The position numbers were made by a program, and so were the translations under genes. A model generated the notes under the pieces. It saw only the letters and a program-made list of their open reading frames with translations, was not told where the DNA came from and ran no database searches. Source: Aureococcus anophagefferens (taxonomy: Eukaryota; Sar; Pelagophyceae; Pelagomonadales; Pelagomonadaceae). From it: a stretch of DNA of 64,000 bases. The DNA is taken from assembly GCF_000186865.1 (NCBI RefSeq), contig NW_008705566.1:1038432-1102431 (forward strand). The letters are read 5' to 3'. Below are positions 18,190-28,015 of the stretch, in pieces (position 1 is the stretch's first letter; the number at the start of each line of letters is the position of its first letter).

Positions 18190-19647
18190 ATGGCGTCGTA
18201 CAGCGTGCAGCCGCGGCTCGACTACCGGACCATCGAGGGCGTCAACGGCCCGCTGGTGATCCTGGAGAACGTGAAGATGCCCAAGTTCGCGGAGATCGTG
18301 CACCTGACCCTCGGGTCCGGCGAGAAGCGGAGCGGCCAGGTGCTCGAGGTCAGCGGGTCGCGCGCGGTTGTCCAGGTCTTCGAGGGCACGTCGGACATCG
18401 ACAACCGGCACACGCACTGCGAGTTCACGGGCGACGTGCTCAAGATGCCCATCAGCGAGGAGATGCTCGGGCGGTCCTTCAACGGGTCCGGCAAGGTCAT
18501 CGACAACGCGCCGGCGGTGCTCGCCGAGGACTACCTCGACATCAACGGCACGCCCATCAACCCGAGCTGCCGCGACTACCCCAAGGCCATGATCCAGACG
18601 GGCATCTCCGCCATCGACGTCATGAACTCCATCGCGCGCGGCCAGAAGATCCCGCTCTTCTCCGCCGCGGGGTTGCCGCACAACGAGGTCGCGGCGCAGA
18701 TCGCGCGCCAGGCGTCGCTCGTCCAGCTCAAGGACACCATGGACGGCCACGAGGAGAACTTCGCGCTCTGCTTCGGCGCCATGGGCGTCAACATGGAGAC
18801 CGCGCGCTTCTTCCGCAACGACTTCGAGGAGAGCGGCGCGATGCAGCGGACCGTGCTCTTCCTCAACCTGGCCAACGACCCGACCATCGAGCGCATCATC
18901 ACGCCGCGCCTGGCGCTGACGACGGCGGAGTATTTGGCCTACGAGAAGGACCTCCACGTGCTGACGATCCTCACGGACATGTCGTCGTACGCGGACGCGC
19001 TCCGCGAGGTCTCGGCCGCGCGCGAGGAGGTGCCCGGCCGCCGCGGCTACCCCGGCTACATGTACACGGACCTGTCGACCATCTACGAGCGCGCGGGGCG
19101 CGTCGACGGCCGCAACGGCTCCATCACGCAGCTCCCGATCCTCACGATGCCGAACGACGACATCACGCACCCGATCCCCGACCTCACGGGCTACATCACC
19201 GAGGGCCAGATCTACCTGGACCGCCAGATGCACAACAAGGAGATCTTCCCGCCCATCAACGTGCTCCCGTCGCTGAGCCGCCTCATGAAGAGCGCCATCG
19301 GCGAGGGCATGACGCGCGACGACCACGGCGCGGTGTCGAACCAGCTCTACGCGTCCTACGCCATGGGCCGCGACGTGTTGGCCATGAAGGCCGTCGTCGG
19401 CGAGGAGGCGCTGAGCCTCGACGACCACCTCTACCTCGCGTTCCTCGACCGCTTCGAGGGCAAGTTCGTCGCGCAGGGGCCCTACCAGAACCGCACGATC
19501 TTCGAGTCGTTGGACCTCGCCTGGTCCCTGCTGCGCGCCTTCCCCAAGGAGCTCCTCAAGAAGATCCCCAAGAAGACGCTCGCGGAGCACTACGCGCGCA
19601 AGGCCGCGACGCAGCCGCCGAAGGGCGCCGAGGAGAAGAAGGACTAG
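18190..19647 (+). CDS. V-type H+-ATPase subunit B
   Basis: 485 residues, highly conserved throughout: [87 protein letters not shown], and the C-terminal [19 protein letters not shown]. This is the regulatory nucleotide-binding subunit of the V1 ring, which acidifies vacuoles and endosomes. The sequence just before the ATG (CCCCTTTCTTCTGCGCAG) looks like a splice acceptor. There may therefore be an upstream non-coding or short coding exon, and the N-terminus is slightly shorter than usual. Confidence 0.97.
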   Translation: MASYSVQPRLDYRTIEGVNGPLVILENVKMPKFAEIVHLTLGSGEKRSGQVLEVSGSRAVVQVFEGTSDIDNRHTHCEFTGDVLKMPISEEMLGRSFNGSGKVIDNAPAVLAEDYLDINGTPINPSCRDYPKAMIQTGISAIDVMNSIARGQKIPLFSAAGLPHNEVAAQIARQASLVQLKDTMDGHEENFALCFGAMGVNMETARFFRNDFEESGAMQRTVLFLNLANDPTIERIITPRLALTTAEYLAYEKDLHVLTILTDMSSYADALREVSAAREEVPGRRGYPGYMYTDLSTIYERAGRVDGRNGSITQLPILTMPNDDITHPIPDLTGYITEGQIYLDRQMHNKEIFPPINVLPSLSRLMKSAIGEGMTRDDHGAVSNQLYASYAMGRDVLAMKAVVGEEALSLDDHLYLAFLDRFEGKFVAQGPYQNRTIFESLDLAWSLLRAFPKELLKKIPKKTLAEHYARKAATQPPKGAEEKKD

Positions 19648-19859
19648 CCGCCCGGAAACCGAACCACGCCCCACGCCCCCTCGACGCCGCGGCCGGTGGC
19701 GCGCCGCGGCGTCCGTTTAGAACTCACGTCGATCTCGCCTTGGCTGGGCCGCGGGGGGGGCGTCAAGTCGCGCGTCGAACTCGTCGAGCTTTCTGATTGG
19801 TGGAATTGCAACAGCCTGGCACAGGGTGGTGCTCGACTCCACACGCGCTCCAGTCATCG

Positions 19860-21278
19860 ATGGGGCTCCGCAGCGCAGCGCTGGTCGCCGCGCTGCCCTG
19901 GGCCGCGGCGGCGTCCTACGAGACCAAGTGGCACACCCAGTCCCTCACCCACGCCAAGGGCGACGACCGCACGTACCAGCAGCGCTACCTCGTCAACGAC
20001 ACCTTCTGGGGCAAGGGCTCGGCGCCCCTCTGGCGCGACGACGACAGCTGCCCGGGTCCCGTCCTTTTTTACTCGGGCAACGAGGGCCCCGTCGACGGGT
20101 TCTGGCCGGCGAACGGCTTCATGACCGACTACCTGGCGCCCAAGTGGGGCGCGTACGTGCTCATGGCCGAGGCGCGCTACTACGGCGCCTCGCTCCCGTT
20201 CGGCAACGCGTCCTGGACGCCGGAGAACGTGCAGTACCTCTCGACGGAGCTTATTTTAGCGGACTACGCCAGGTTGCTCACAGAGCTCAAGTCCTCCCTA
20301 CAAGGCTGCCCCGTCGTCAGCTTCGGCGGGTCCTACGGCGGCACCTTGACGACCTTCTTCCGCCTGACGTACCCGGACGTCGTCGTCGGCGGCCTCGCGG
20401 CGTCGGCGCCGATCGGGTACTACGATCCGGCGCACTGGAAGGACCACGGCGTCGACGCCTACACCTTCAGCGACATCATCGCGCGCGACTACGACGACGC
20501 GGCGCCGGGCTGCCTGGACGCCATCAGGGCGACGACGGACGCGTTGAACGCCGCGTCGCCGGAGGCGCTCGTCGACCTTTTTCATCTTTGCGACGCGGCG
20601 GCGCTGGGCCCGACGCGCGCGGCGCTCTGGCAGTACGCGCTCGAGTCGCTGCCGCAGCTCGACTACCCGCGCGCGGTAGGGTCCATCCCGGCCTGGCCCG
20701 TGAACCACACGTGCCATCTGCTGGCCCGCGCGTCGACGGCCGCGGCGCGGCTACGCGTCGCGGCCGAGGTCCAGGCCATGGTCCTGGGCACGGGCGGCGA
20801 AACGTGCTTCCCCGCGCTCGTCGAGGGCCCCGGCGGCGTGCCCGGCGACGGGCCGGGCCCGGACTCGTGGGGCTACCAGTCGTGCACGGAGAACTTGCAC
20901 GAATTTTCCTCGAAATCCAAGGTGCGCGACTACACCTTCGACTTCGAGGCGCAGGCGTCGCTCTGCGGGTCCCTGTTCGACGACACGACGCCCGACCCTC
21001 GTCGGCTCACGGCGCTCTACGGCGGCTACGAGATCCCGGCCAAGGTCACGAACGTCATCTTTTCCAACGGCCTGCTCGACCCCTGGCACGGCGGCGGGTT
21101 CTACCCCTCGGACAATGCGGACGCATCGAACGTCTTCTGCGTCATGCCCAAGGGCGCGCACCACGGCGACCTGCGAAAGCCCGAGGCCGACGACCCGGCC
21201 GACATCAAAGCGTGCCGCGCGCTCGAGGAGGCGACCATCGGCGGCTGGCTCGCGGCGGCCGTCGCAGGATCGGCCTAA
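19860..21278 (+). CDS. S28-family serine carboxypeptidase (Pro-X carboxypeptidase/DPP-II-like)
   Basis: 472 residues with an N-terminal signal peptide (MGLRSAALVAALPWAAAAS). S28 features are visible: YLVNDTFW, VLFYSGNEGPVDGFW, AEARYYGASLPFG, the nucleophile motif VSFGGSYGGTL (Ser158), the Asp region ...FSNGLLDPWHGGG and the His region MPKGAHHGDLR. Family members remove residues after proline in lysosomes or the secretory pathway. Several N-glycosylation sites (NDT, NAS, NHT) support lumenal localisation. Confidence 0.92.
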   Translation: MGLRSAALVAALPWAAAASYETKWHTQSLTHAKGDDRTYQQRYLVNDTFWGKGSAPLWRDDDSCPGPVLFYSGNEGPVDGFWPANGFMTDYLAPKWGAYVLMAEARYYGASLPFGNASWTPENVQYLSTELILADYARLLTELKSSLQGCPVVSFGGSYGGTLTTFFRLTYPDVVVGGLAASAPIGYYDPAHWKDHGVDAYTFSDIIARDYDDAAPGCLDAIRATTDALNAASPEALVDLFHLCDAAALGPTRAALWQYALESLPQLDYPRAVGSIPAWPVNHTCHLLARASTAAARLRVAAEVQAMVLGTGGETCFPALVEGPGGVPGDGPGPDSWGYQSCTENLHEFSSKSKVRDYTFDFEAQASLCGSLFDDTTPDPRRLTALYGGYEIPAKVTNVIFSNGLLDPWHGGGFYPSDNADASNVFCVMPKGAHHGDLRKPEADDPADIKACRALEEATIGGWLAAAVAGSA

Positions 21279-21312
21279 GCTTTAGGCGGGCCGGCGGCGC
21301 GCGCGGGGGCGC

Positions 21313-21966
21313 TCAGGGCGACAGCGCCATGCCCTCGTCGGCCTCGTACTCGCTCTCGTCGGAGTCGTCCTCGTCGTCGCTCCGCCGCGGCGTCCACTCC
21401 GACGCGCGCGACTCGGCGCTCAGGCGGCCCTCGGCGTAGCTCGTCACGTAGCGCGGCGGCGCGGGCGTCGTCTCGTCGGCCGGCGCCCGGAGGATCTTGA
21501 TCGACGTCCGCGGGTGCTCGGTCGCGGCATCGATGGCCGCCTGCTGCCGGTGAAACATGCCGAAGGACTCGCGGCACAGCTTGCCGTCGTCCACGGGCGA
21601 CGCCGCGACGGACGAGGCCGCGTCCCCGCCCTCATCTTTGTCGTCCTCGCCGTCGTCGTCGTCGTCGTCGTCGTCGCCGAGCGACGCGCCCGAGTCGCGC
21701 GCCGACGGCGTCCAGCGCGACGCCGGCGCCTTGGGCTCGCGCAAAGCCGTGCCCGGCGTCAGCGGCGGATCCTCGTAGCGCACGGGGTGCTTCCGCAGGT
21801 ACGTGCCGGGGGACACGAGCTTGGCGCCGCCGAAGGACGCCGCGCCGAAGGCGTTCGCGAGGCTGTCGACGTTCTCCTTGTCCGTCGCGCGCTCGACGAC
21901 GCCCTCCGAGAAGCGCAAGCCCTTCTTCTGCTGCTTCTTCTCCTCCGGGCGCGGCGAGATGTCCAT
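21313..21966 (-). CDS. Acidic disordered hypothetical protein
   Basis: 217 residues from ATG 21966. It contains a run of Asp encoded by a (GAC)n tract, visible as (GTC)n at about 21645-21680 on the plus strand, and a second acidic cluster at the C-terminus (DDEDDSDESEYEADEG). A short ordered patch (VSPGTYLRKHPVRYEDPPLTPG) and potential SP/TP phosphosites suggest a regulatory scaffold. No family is recognised. It is convergent with the S28 peptidase with a 34-bp gap. Confidence 0.5.
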   Translation of the reverse strand: MDISPRPEEKKQQKKGLRFSEGVVERATDKENVDSLANAFGAASFGGAKLVSPGTYLRKHPVRYEDPPLTPGTALREPKAPASRWTPSARDSGASLGDDDDDDDDGEDDKDEGGDAASSVAASPVDDGKLCRESFGMFHRQQAAIDAATEHPRTSIKILRAPADETTPAPPRYVTSYAEGRLSAESRASEWTPRRSDDEDDSDESEYEADEGMALSP

Positions 21967-23680
21967 GACGGCGGCGCGGCAACGACGGTGATCAGGTGGC
22001 GGCGCGGCGCGGCGGCCTCGACGTTGGTGGGCGGCGGCTCGGTGCACTTGCGTCCTGATTGGCTGGAGGCCGCCACTCGACATCGGCGGCGGCCTGCGCA
22101 GCTCGTTCTCGGCGGCGTCGACACCGATTCGGGTGCGGTTTTCGGCGGCCCCGCGGCGCATCAGTCCTAGGAGGTCGGCCAAAGCTTATTTGTTACCGAG
22201 CGACGCGCGCGCGCGGCCACCGCGGCCGCGCCAGGTGCTCGGATTTGATGATTTCGAGTCGATTCGGGGTCATCGAGTCGCCCGAGGCAGCTTTGCCCGT
22301 CCCTTGGTCGTTTTAGGACGCTCAGTACATAGACCGAGCTGACCGGACCGCCAGACGACCATCGGGGCTGTTTTCGAGTCCACGGCTGCGCGTTCGAGGC
22401 TTCCCGAGCGAAACGCCGACACGCTCTCGAACGCTGTAAAAACGCCGACGGAGCCCGCGACGCGGGACCACTTGTGCAGTGCGACGATGGGCTTACCATG
22501 GGTCACGTTCGCCGCCTCTGTGGCGTCTGACATTCCCGAACTCGCGCAAAACCTTGGATCCATGGGCTATAACTCGCAAATCGACCACTTTTGAGCCGAT
22601 TCCGGACGCGCGCGACCGCATCGAGCGCCGACTTTTGCGCGTGGTTGTCGTCGCAACATGTCCGGGGCGCGCACGAAGAAGAACGGCTGGAATCCATGCC
22701 ATAGCGGCTGCAAAAGGTCTCGAAATCAGCTCACATGCTCTCTGAGGCGCTCGGAGAGCGTCGGAGCTGTTTCGCCGGGCTAATTTTGTCAAATCTGAGC
22801 ACCAGTCGCTCCCAGCCCTCGGCAGCGAGGAGGGCGCCCCACGGGGCCACCAGGGCGCTGTTAGGTAGCCACAAGGGAGCCCTCTCGCGTCCGGGCTCGC
22901 GCGGGGCGTGGGTGTTCGGTAGTCGATGGCTGGGAGCGCGGCGGCGATGGGTCGATTTCTGGACGTGGTGGGCTCGAAAAAGGCCGGTTTGGGGGCGAGG
23001 AGTCGAACGCAGGGCGCCCACGACGCTGCACTCGACGGGCATCGCGTTCGGAGCTCGACGCGCGGTCGTAGTCGTCGCGACGCGCGCGCGAATGCTGAGC
23101 CTGGCACCAGGGCGATATCGGCGCTTTTGGGCCCATGCCGTCGAGGCCATGAAGGCGTCGCAGTAACGTGTCTGACACCTTGGCCGAGTCGTAGGGGTCC
23201 GCGCGCCAGCCGCTGTAGCTCGTACAGCCTCGGAGAAGCCTCTCTCGACGTACACAAGCGCGTCTCGATACAGCGTTCGCGCCAGCGCGCCGAGGTCGCG
23301 AGCGCGTGCGAAAACCGGTTCCCGGGTCCGTCCAACGGTCCACGCAGTTCCGTCCACACATAAACCAAGCAGCGATGACCAAGGGACGGGCAAGGTAGCC
23401 TCTGGTCGCGCTGTGACCCCGTGGACCATCGCCATCGACCGCCGTCGCAGCCTGTGCCAGCCGATTTTCGCGCGCGCGCGGCGGCGCGCGTCAAACCAAG
23501 TCGATGGACCATCGCGTAGGGTGTGTGTGACGAACAGCATGGCTTTGAAGCGACCAAATCGGTGCGGAAGTCGCTGAGTTCTGGTGCGCCCATCGGCCGA
23601 TGTCTAGTGGCAGTGGCGAGGCGCAAGTGGGTGGTCGAGAATCAACGTGACGCCGGGACGCGTCCAACGCCTCCTGCCGA
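21967..23680. other. Gene-poor 1.7-kb stretch of lower GC
   Basis: No frame here has protein-like composition, although overlapping open frames exist on both strands because stops are rare. Base composition is more balanced than in neighbouring genes. Within it, 22293-23393 is bounded by a perfect 17-bp inverted repeat. A fragment resembling a tRNA T-loop (minus strand, near 23000) lacks the rest of a tRNA. Confidence 0.6.
22293..23393. mobile_element. Possible nonautonomous DNA element with 17-bp terminal inverted repeats
   Basis: TTGCCCGTCCCTTGGTC at 22293-22309 and its exact complement at 23377-23393 enclose about 1.1 kb with no recognisable coding sequence. An inner 11-bp inverted match (CGAACGCTGTA, near 22430 and 23270) supports partly complementary arms. 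Flanking 8-mers (AGGCAGCT, GGTAGCCT) are not identical, so there is no clean target duplication. It could be an old element, or an inverted repeat of other origin. Confidence 0.5.
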
Positions 23681-24943
23681 TTACGTCCGCAACGCGGCCA
23701 CCAGCCCCCAGGTGCCGCCGACGGTCCCCACGAAGAGGAGCCCCGCGCAGAGCAGGTCGTCCTTCTTGTGGCGGTCCTCGCGCCGCTTGAGCTTGAGGAA
23801 GAACGCCGCGGGGAGCACGAAGCCGATGGCCGCGAAGGACACGGCGCCCGTGAGCGCGACCATGCGGCGCATGTCCGGCACGGCGCGCGCGAGGCCCGAC
23901 ACGAGCGCCACGAGGAGCACGCGCGTCAGCGGCCAGCACTTGCGGGGCACGAACGGCGCCAGGTTCGCCTCCGCGATCTCGTGCACGGGCTGCATCTGGA
24001 GCACGAACGAGAACGCCAACACGACGGCGAGCGCGTCCTGGGCCGACGCCCGCAGCCCGTTTTCTGGTAATGAATACAAGATGACCTCCTGGACCTGGTA
24101 GCCCCAGGACGCGATGGAACAGGCGGCGACGGCGACGTAGACCGCGAACGTCGCGACGTACGTCCGCGTCAGCACGCTCGAGAACGCCTTCCGCGCGTCC
24201 GCGGCCGCCGCGCCGCCGACGCCCGGCGGCACCATGGCGTCGTGGATGGAGATGGCCGTGCCGATGCCCTCGAAGCAGTAGAGCGCCGGGCCGAAGAACG
24301 CGCCGAGCCCCGCGGGCCGCGCGAAGAGGAGCGCGAAGCGGCCCAGACCGCCGTCGTCGTCGTCGTCCGCGGCCGTCGAGTAGAAGAAGACGAGGCCCAA
24401 GACATACGCATACACGACCAGCGCCGCCGCCGAGAACCAGGCGATGGACCGGAAGGACCGCAGCAGGCTCAGGAGCGCGAGGCACGACGTCGCGGCGACG
24501 AACGCCGGCGCGGCCCCCAGGCCCCAGGCCTCGAGCGTCGCCACCACGTAATCGCAGTAGCTCGCCGAGACGCCGACCTGGGCCGCGCCCAGGAGCAGGA
24601 GCGTCGCCGCCTTCCCGCGGCGGCCGAACGCGCCGAAGCTCACGAACTCCCACGTGCTCTCGCGCTCCGCCAGCAGCTTGCCGCCGTCGTCGCGGCGCCG
24701 GCCCGCGCCATTTCCCACGAGCTTGTCCAGCTCCGGGTCGCCGAGCTCCCGCAGGCCGTAGGCGCAGCGCGTCACGAGGGCGATGCCCGCCATCGTCAGC
24801 CAGGCGAGGCCGAAGAGGCCCACGACCGACGCGACCAGACCGAACTGGGCGCAGGCCCAGGGCAGCGTCAGCACGCCCGACCCGATCATCGTCTTCAGCA
24901 TGTTCGCCAACGCGAGGCGCTCGCTGAGGCCCGGCGCCTCCAT
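23681..24943 (-). CDS. Amino acid/auxin permease (AAAP) family transporter
   Basis: 420 residues with about 11 hydrophobic segments. The N-terminal helix carries the family motif MLKTMIGSGVLTLPWACAQFG (unwound TM1). Other family features are the long loop with charged residues after TM2, FEGIGTAISIHDAMV in the middle, and a C-terminal GAVSFAAIGFVLPAAFFLK. It resembles SLC36/SLC38-type proton- or sodium-coupled amino-acid transporters. Location may be plasma membrane or vacuole; no targeting signal is decisive. Confidence 0.88.
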   Translation of the reverse strand: MEAPGLSERLALANMLKTMIGSGVLTLPWACAQFGLVASVVGLFGLAWLTMAGIALVTRCAYGLRELGDPELDKLVGNGAGRRRDDGGKLLAERESTWEFVSFGAFGRRGKAATLLLLGAAQVGVSASYCDYVVATLEAWGLGAAPAFVAATSCLALLSLLRSFRSIAWFSAAALVVYAYVLGLVFFYSTAADDDDDGGLGRFALLFARPAGLGAFFGPALYCFEGIGTAISIHDAMVPPGVGGAAAADARKAFSSVLTRTYVATFAVYVAVAACSIASWGYQVQEVILYSLPENGLRASAQDALAVVLAFSFVLQMQPVHEIAEANLAPFVPRKCWPLTRVLLVALVSGLARAVPDMRRMVALTGAVSFAAIGFVLPAAFFLKLKRREDRHKKDDLLCAGLLFVGTVGGTWGLVAALRT

Positions 24944-25196
24944 CGTTGCAGGCGATGCTACGCGGGCTGCCTCATTGCATCACGCGCGCGAGAAAGACAA
25001 GGTAAAGATGCTTAGATCAACTGTCAAGCTGAAGGCTCGCTGAACAATCTCCACAGGCAAAGCGGGCGCATCGAGAGGCGTGGAACCGCGGCGCCGCTTG
25101 CGTCGGCTGCGTCGAAGCCGAAGCCTGCACGCTCGAGCACCGTCGCAGCGCTCGTCAACTCGCTGACGAGACCCGTCGCAGCGCTCGCCACCACAC

Positions 25197-26225
25197 ATGG
25201 CGTCGCAGGCCCTCGCCGCCTGCGCGCCGCCGGCGGCCTGCAGCATCTACGACGCCGACGCCGCGAGCGCCTGCGTCATGTGGAGCCCGTCGGCCGGCGC
25301 GGCGTCCTACGCCGTCGAGATGCGCGCCGCGGGCGACGAGGCCTGGACGACGCTGTCGACGACGCTCAAGGCCTGCAAGTGCCGGAAGAAGGGCCTCGAC
25401 GCCTCGCGGGCCTACGAGTTCCGCGTCGCGGCCGTCGACGCGGCGGGCGCCGTCGGCGAGTTCTCCGGCATCGCCAAGGTCGCGAGCCGCGCGGACGTGG
25501 CGCAGCAGCCCGCGCCCGTCGTGAGCGCCGTCGACGGCGAGTCCGTGACCGTGCAGTGGAGCGGCGGCGAGGGGCCCTACGCGCTGCAGTTCGCCGCCGA
25601 GGAGGACCTGCGCGCGGACGCGACGACGCCCTGGCGGCTCGCGGCCGCGTCCGTCAACGGCACGGTGGCCAAGAAGAAGAATCTCGACGGCGGCAAGCGC
25701 TACGCGTTCCGCGTCAAGCCCGCGGACGCGTCCGGCTACGAGTGGTCGCGCGCGTCGGAGACGGCGCTGATCCCGCGCGCGGCGCCCTTCATGGCGCGCT
25801 GCTTCGGGACGGACCTCGTCAACAGGAGCGGCGGGACGAAGACGACGGGCCCGTCGCTCGCGGGCAAGATCGTCGCCGTCTACGCGTCGGCGAACTGGTG
25901 ACCCCCGTGCCGCAACTTCTCGCCGAACCTCGTGCGCGACTACAACGTGCTCAAGGCGGCGGGGAGGCCCTTCGAGGTCGTCTGGCTGTCCTGCGAGCGG
26001 GACCCGGAGGCCTTCTCGAGCACCTTCGCCCAGTTCCCCTTCCTCGCCGTGCCCTTCGACAACGACGAGCGCGAGCGGGCCCTCGGCAACTTCAACGTCT
26101 CGGGCATCCCGCGCCTCGTCATCCTCGGGCCCGACGGCCGCGAGCTCGTCAACAACGCCGTCGGCATGAGCCTGTCCATCGCGACGGTCGACGGCTGGAT
26201 GCGCCAGGCCAAGGGGCACAAGTAG
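25197..26225 (+). CDS. Selenoprotein: FN3-FN3-thioredoxin-like (nucleoredoxin-type) with Trp-Sec-Pro-Pro-Cys
   Basis: The frame runs from ATG 25197 to TAG 26225 with one in-frame TGA at 25899-25901 (codon 235). It encodes 342 residues if TGA is read as selenocysteine. Residues about 10-95 and 100-190 are two fibronectin type III domains. The rest is a thioredoxin fold of the tryparedoxin/nucleoredoxin type: KIVAVYASANW-U-PPC at the redox site, then FEVVWLSCERD and the cis-Pro loop VSGIPRLVIL. Relatives have WCPPC, so U replaces the attacking Cys and C238 is the resolving residue. A SECIS-like hairpin lies 30-90 bp after the stop. Without Sec insertion the product would be truncated before its active site. 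Confidence 0.92.
25899..25901 (+). other. In-frame UGA selenocysteine codon
   Basis: TGA lies between Trp and Pro-Pro-Cys in the thioredoxin active site. Both sides are in the same frame, and the downstream part is well-formed thioredoxin sequence. This is the expected place for Sec in nucleoredoxin-like selenoproteins. Confidence 0.92.
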
Positions 26226-26250
26226 GCGCCGCCGTCCCCGCGCCGGACCC

Positions 26251-26315
26251 GCGCCATGACCCCGCGCGCCGCGAATCCCCAACGGGGACGCGCGGCGCGC
26301 GGGCGAGACTCGCGC
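26251..26315 (+). promoter_or_regulatory. Type II SECIS element in the 3' UTR
   Basis: The quartet is UGAC (26257-26260, preceded by A) opposite CGAG (26304-26307), giving the tandem G-A/A-G pairs. Helix II is a perfect 13-bp stem, 26261-26273 with 26291-26303. The apical loop starts with AA (26274-26275) and contains a mini-helix TCCCC/GGGGA (26276-26280 with 26284-26288), the type II form. Flanking GCGC/GCGC (26251-26254 with 26312-26315) can form helix I. All core SECIS features are present at normal distances. Confidence 0.9.
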
Positions 26316-26345
26316 TTCCGGCCGGCGGACGACGGACCTAATTTT

Positions 26346-27734
26346 TTACCACGCCGTTCCGCGCGCGCCTGTCCACTGGTTGCCCTCGTCCTCGGACCAC
26401 TCCGTGTCGAGGCCGAGGGACTTGAGGCGCTTCTCCTGGTAGTACTCCTTGCCCGCGAGCATGCTGAGGTCCGCGGCGACCCAGTTGAGCGTCGCGTCGA
26501 GCGCGTCGAGCTCCGTCCGCCGGAGCGCCTCGAAGCGCGCGTCGCCGGCCGCGGGCCCCGCGTCGAGGAGCGTCCGCTGGAGCGCGTCCGCCTCGGCCCG
26601 GACGGCCTCGAGCGCGGCCCGCTCGTTGTCCGGCGAGATGGGCGCCGCGAGGAAGTCCCAGAGCTCGTTGGCGAAGATGGGCTCGAGGAGGAACGCGTCG
26701 CCGCCGACGAGCGCGGAGAGCCGGAGGAACCGGAGCACCTCGAGGTCGGGCTCGCCGCCGACGCAGCACTCGAAGAAGCCGCTCTCGGCGTCGTCGCCGT
26801 CGATGGCGCCGTTCTCGTAGAGCACGGTCAGCTTGTCGTCGATGAAGCGGTCCTCCGCGTCCAGCTCGAAGCGCAGGTCCGCCGTCGCCGCGAACCGCCG
26901 CGCGGCGCCGCGCGCGGGCAGGAAGCCGTAGCGCTCGAGGTACTCGGACGCGGGCAGCGGGCCGTAGGAGCCCACGACCTTGTCGCCGGCCCTGCCGTCG
27001 GCCGCGGCCTTGAGCACGACGCTCTTGCCCCGGCCGAACTGCTTCTTCGCGCTGCACGCCGCCATCTCGTCGAAGGGATCGAGCAGGTCGTCGTGGTCCA
27101 CGAGGTCCGCGCCGGGCACGAGGCACAGGCCGTCGTCCCCGACCTCGACGGCCCGCGACACGACCCAGCCCACGGCCACGAGCCAGTCGTCGAGGGACAC
27201 GTCGGCGTCGCCGAACGCGCCGAAGCCCGCGAGCCACTCGAAGTCGTCGGCCGCGTTCTCCCGGAGCGCCTCGAAGGCCCGGCCGCTGCAGACGGGCAGG
27301 TCGCCCGCCTCCAGCAGGGGCAGCGGCAACGTTTTCGGGAAGCTCGCGACCCAGGCGCCGTCCGCGGCCGTCAGCGCGCCGAGCGCGAGCAGCGACGCGT
27401 CGCCGCACCACGGCTCGAAGGCCTCCTCGGCCGCGGCCTCGGCCGCCGCGAGGCCCGGCGACGCGAGCACGCTCTCGGCGCTGACGCAGCGCTCGAAGGG
27501 CACCTCGAGGAGCACGTCGCCGGCGCGCACGCCCTTCTCCAGGACCAGGCCCAGCTCGCCGTCGCCGACCTCGTCGACGCGCACCTTGTCGAAGCTCGTC
27601 GCGATGGACCCGAGGTAGGCCTGCAGCGGCGCCGCCGGCCGCAAGGCCTGTGTTGCGCGTGCGCAGAGGACGAGCAGCGCGAGCGCACGGCGCGGTGGCC
27701 GTCGTCGATCGTGGCCCGGACACATCATTGCCAT
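26346..27734 (-). CDS. SET-domain protein lysine methyltransferase (Rubisco LSMT/SETD3-like)
   Basis: 462 residues from ATG 27734. The leader (PPRRALALLVLCARATQAL) may be a signal or plastid presequence. The SET region has an N-terminal glycine motif (GDGELGLVLEKGVRAGDVLLEVP), a central PGADLVDHDDL (family P..DL.NH) and VVGSYGPLPASEYLERYGFLP (YG...LL..YGF). A helical C-terminal domain like the Rubisco LSMT substrate-binding module follows. Such enzymes methylate plastid Rubisco/aldolase, actin or ribosomal proteins. Its 3' end is only about 30 bp from the convergent gene's SECIS. Confidence 0.83.
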   Translation of the reverse strand: MAMMCPGHDRRRPPRRALALLVLCARATQALRPAAPLQAYLGSIATSFDKVRVDEVGDGELGLVLEKGVRAGDVLLEVPFERCVSAESVLASPGLAAAEAAAEEAFEPWCGDASLLALGALTAADGAWVASFPKTLPLPLLEAGDLPVCSGRAFEALRENAADDFEWLAGFGAFGDADVSLDDWLVAVGWVVSRAVEVGDDGLCLVPGADLVDHDDLLDPFDEMAACSAKKQFGRGKSVVLKAAADGRAGDKVVGSYGPLPASEYLERYGFLPARGAARRFAATADLRFELDAEDRFIDDKLTVLYENGAIDGDDAESGFFECCVGGEPDLEVLRFLRLSALVGGDAFLLEPIFANELWDFLAAPISPDNERAALEAVRAEADALQRTLLDAGPAAGDARFEALRRTELDALDATLNWVAADLSMLAGKEYYQEKRLKSLGLDTEWSEDEGNQWTGARGTAW

Positions 27735-28015
27735 GCGGATCGGCCAAGCTCGCAAAGTTGCATCGATGATGAAGCCGGCCTTGCCGTCGAGGCGCTCGGC
27801 GTCGGCGCAGCTAGCGCTGTGCTCGAGCCTCCCCGTCTGACCCGTAGATGCGGCGCGGCGACAAGGTTGCCGCGCCGAACATACGGCAGGTTCCCGACCC
27901 AGACGACCGCGCGGCGCGCCTCGTCGCGGCCGCCCCCGAGTCCCCGCGGCGCGAGGATTTTTAGAAGCACACAACATGATTATTACAGTACGAGCGGCGA
28001 CGCCGAGATGCCGGC

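Noticed and set aside
22985..23040. Minus-strand GTTCGACTCC resembling a tRNA T-loop
   Set aside because: The T-stem does not pair and there is no A-box upstream; at most a tRNA-derived fragment.
22493..23626. Overlapping open frames of 377 and 269 codons on the minus strand
   Set aside because: Low-complexity composition, no recognisable domain, no conserved start; they lie inside a probable nonautonomous element.
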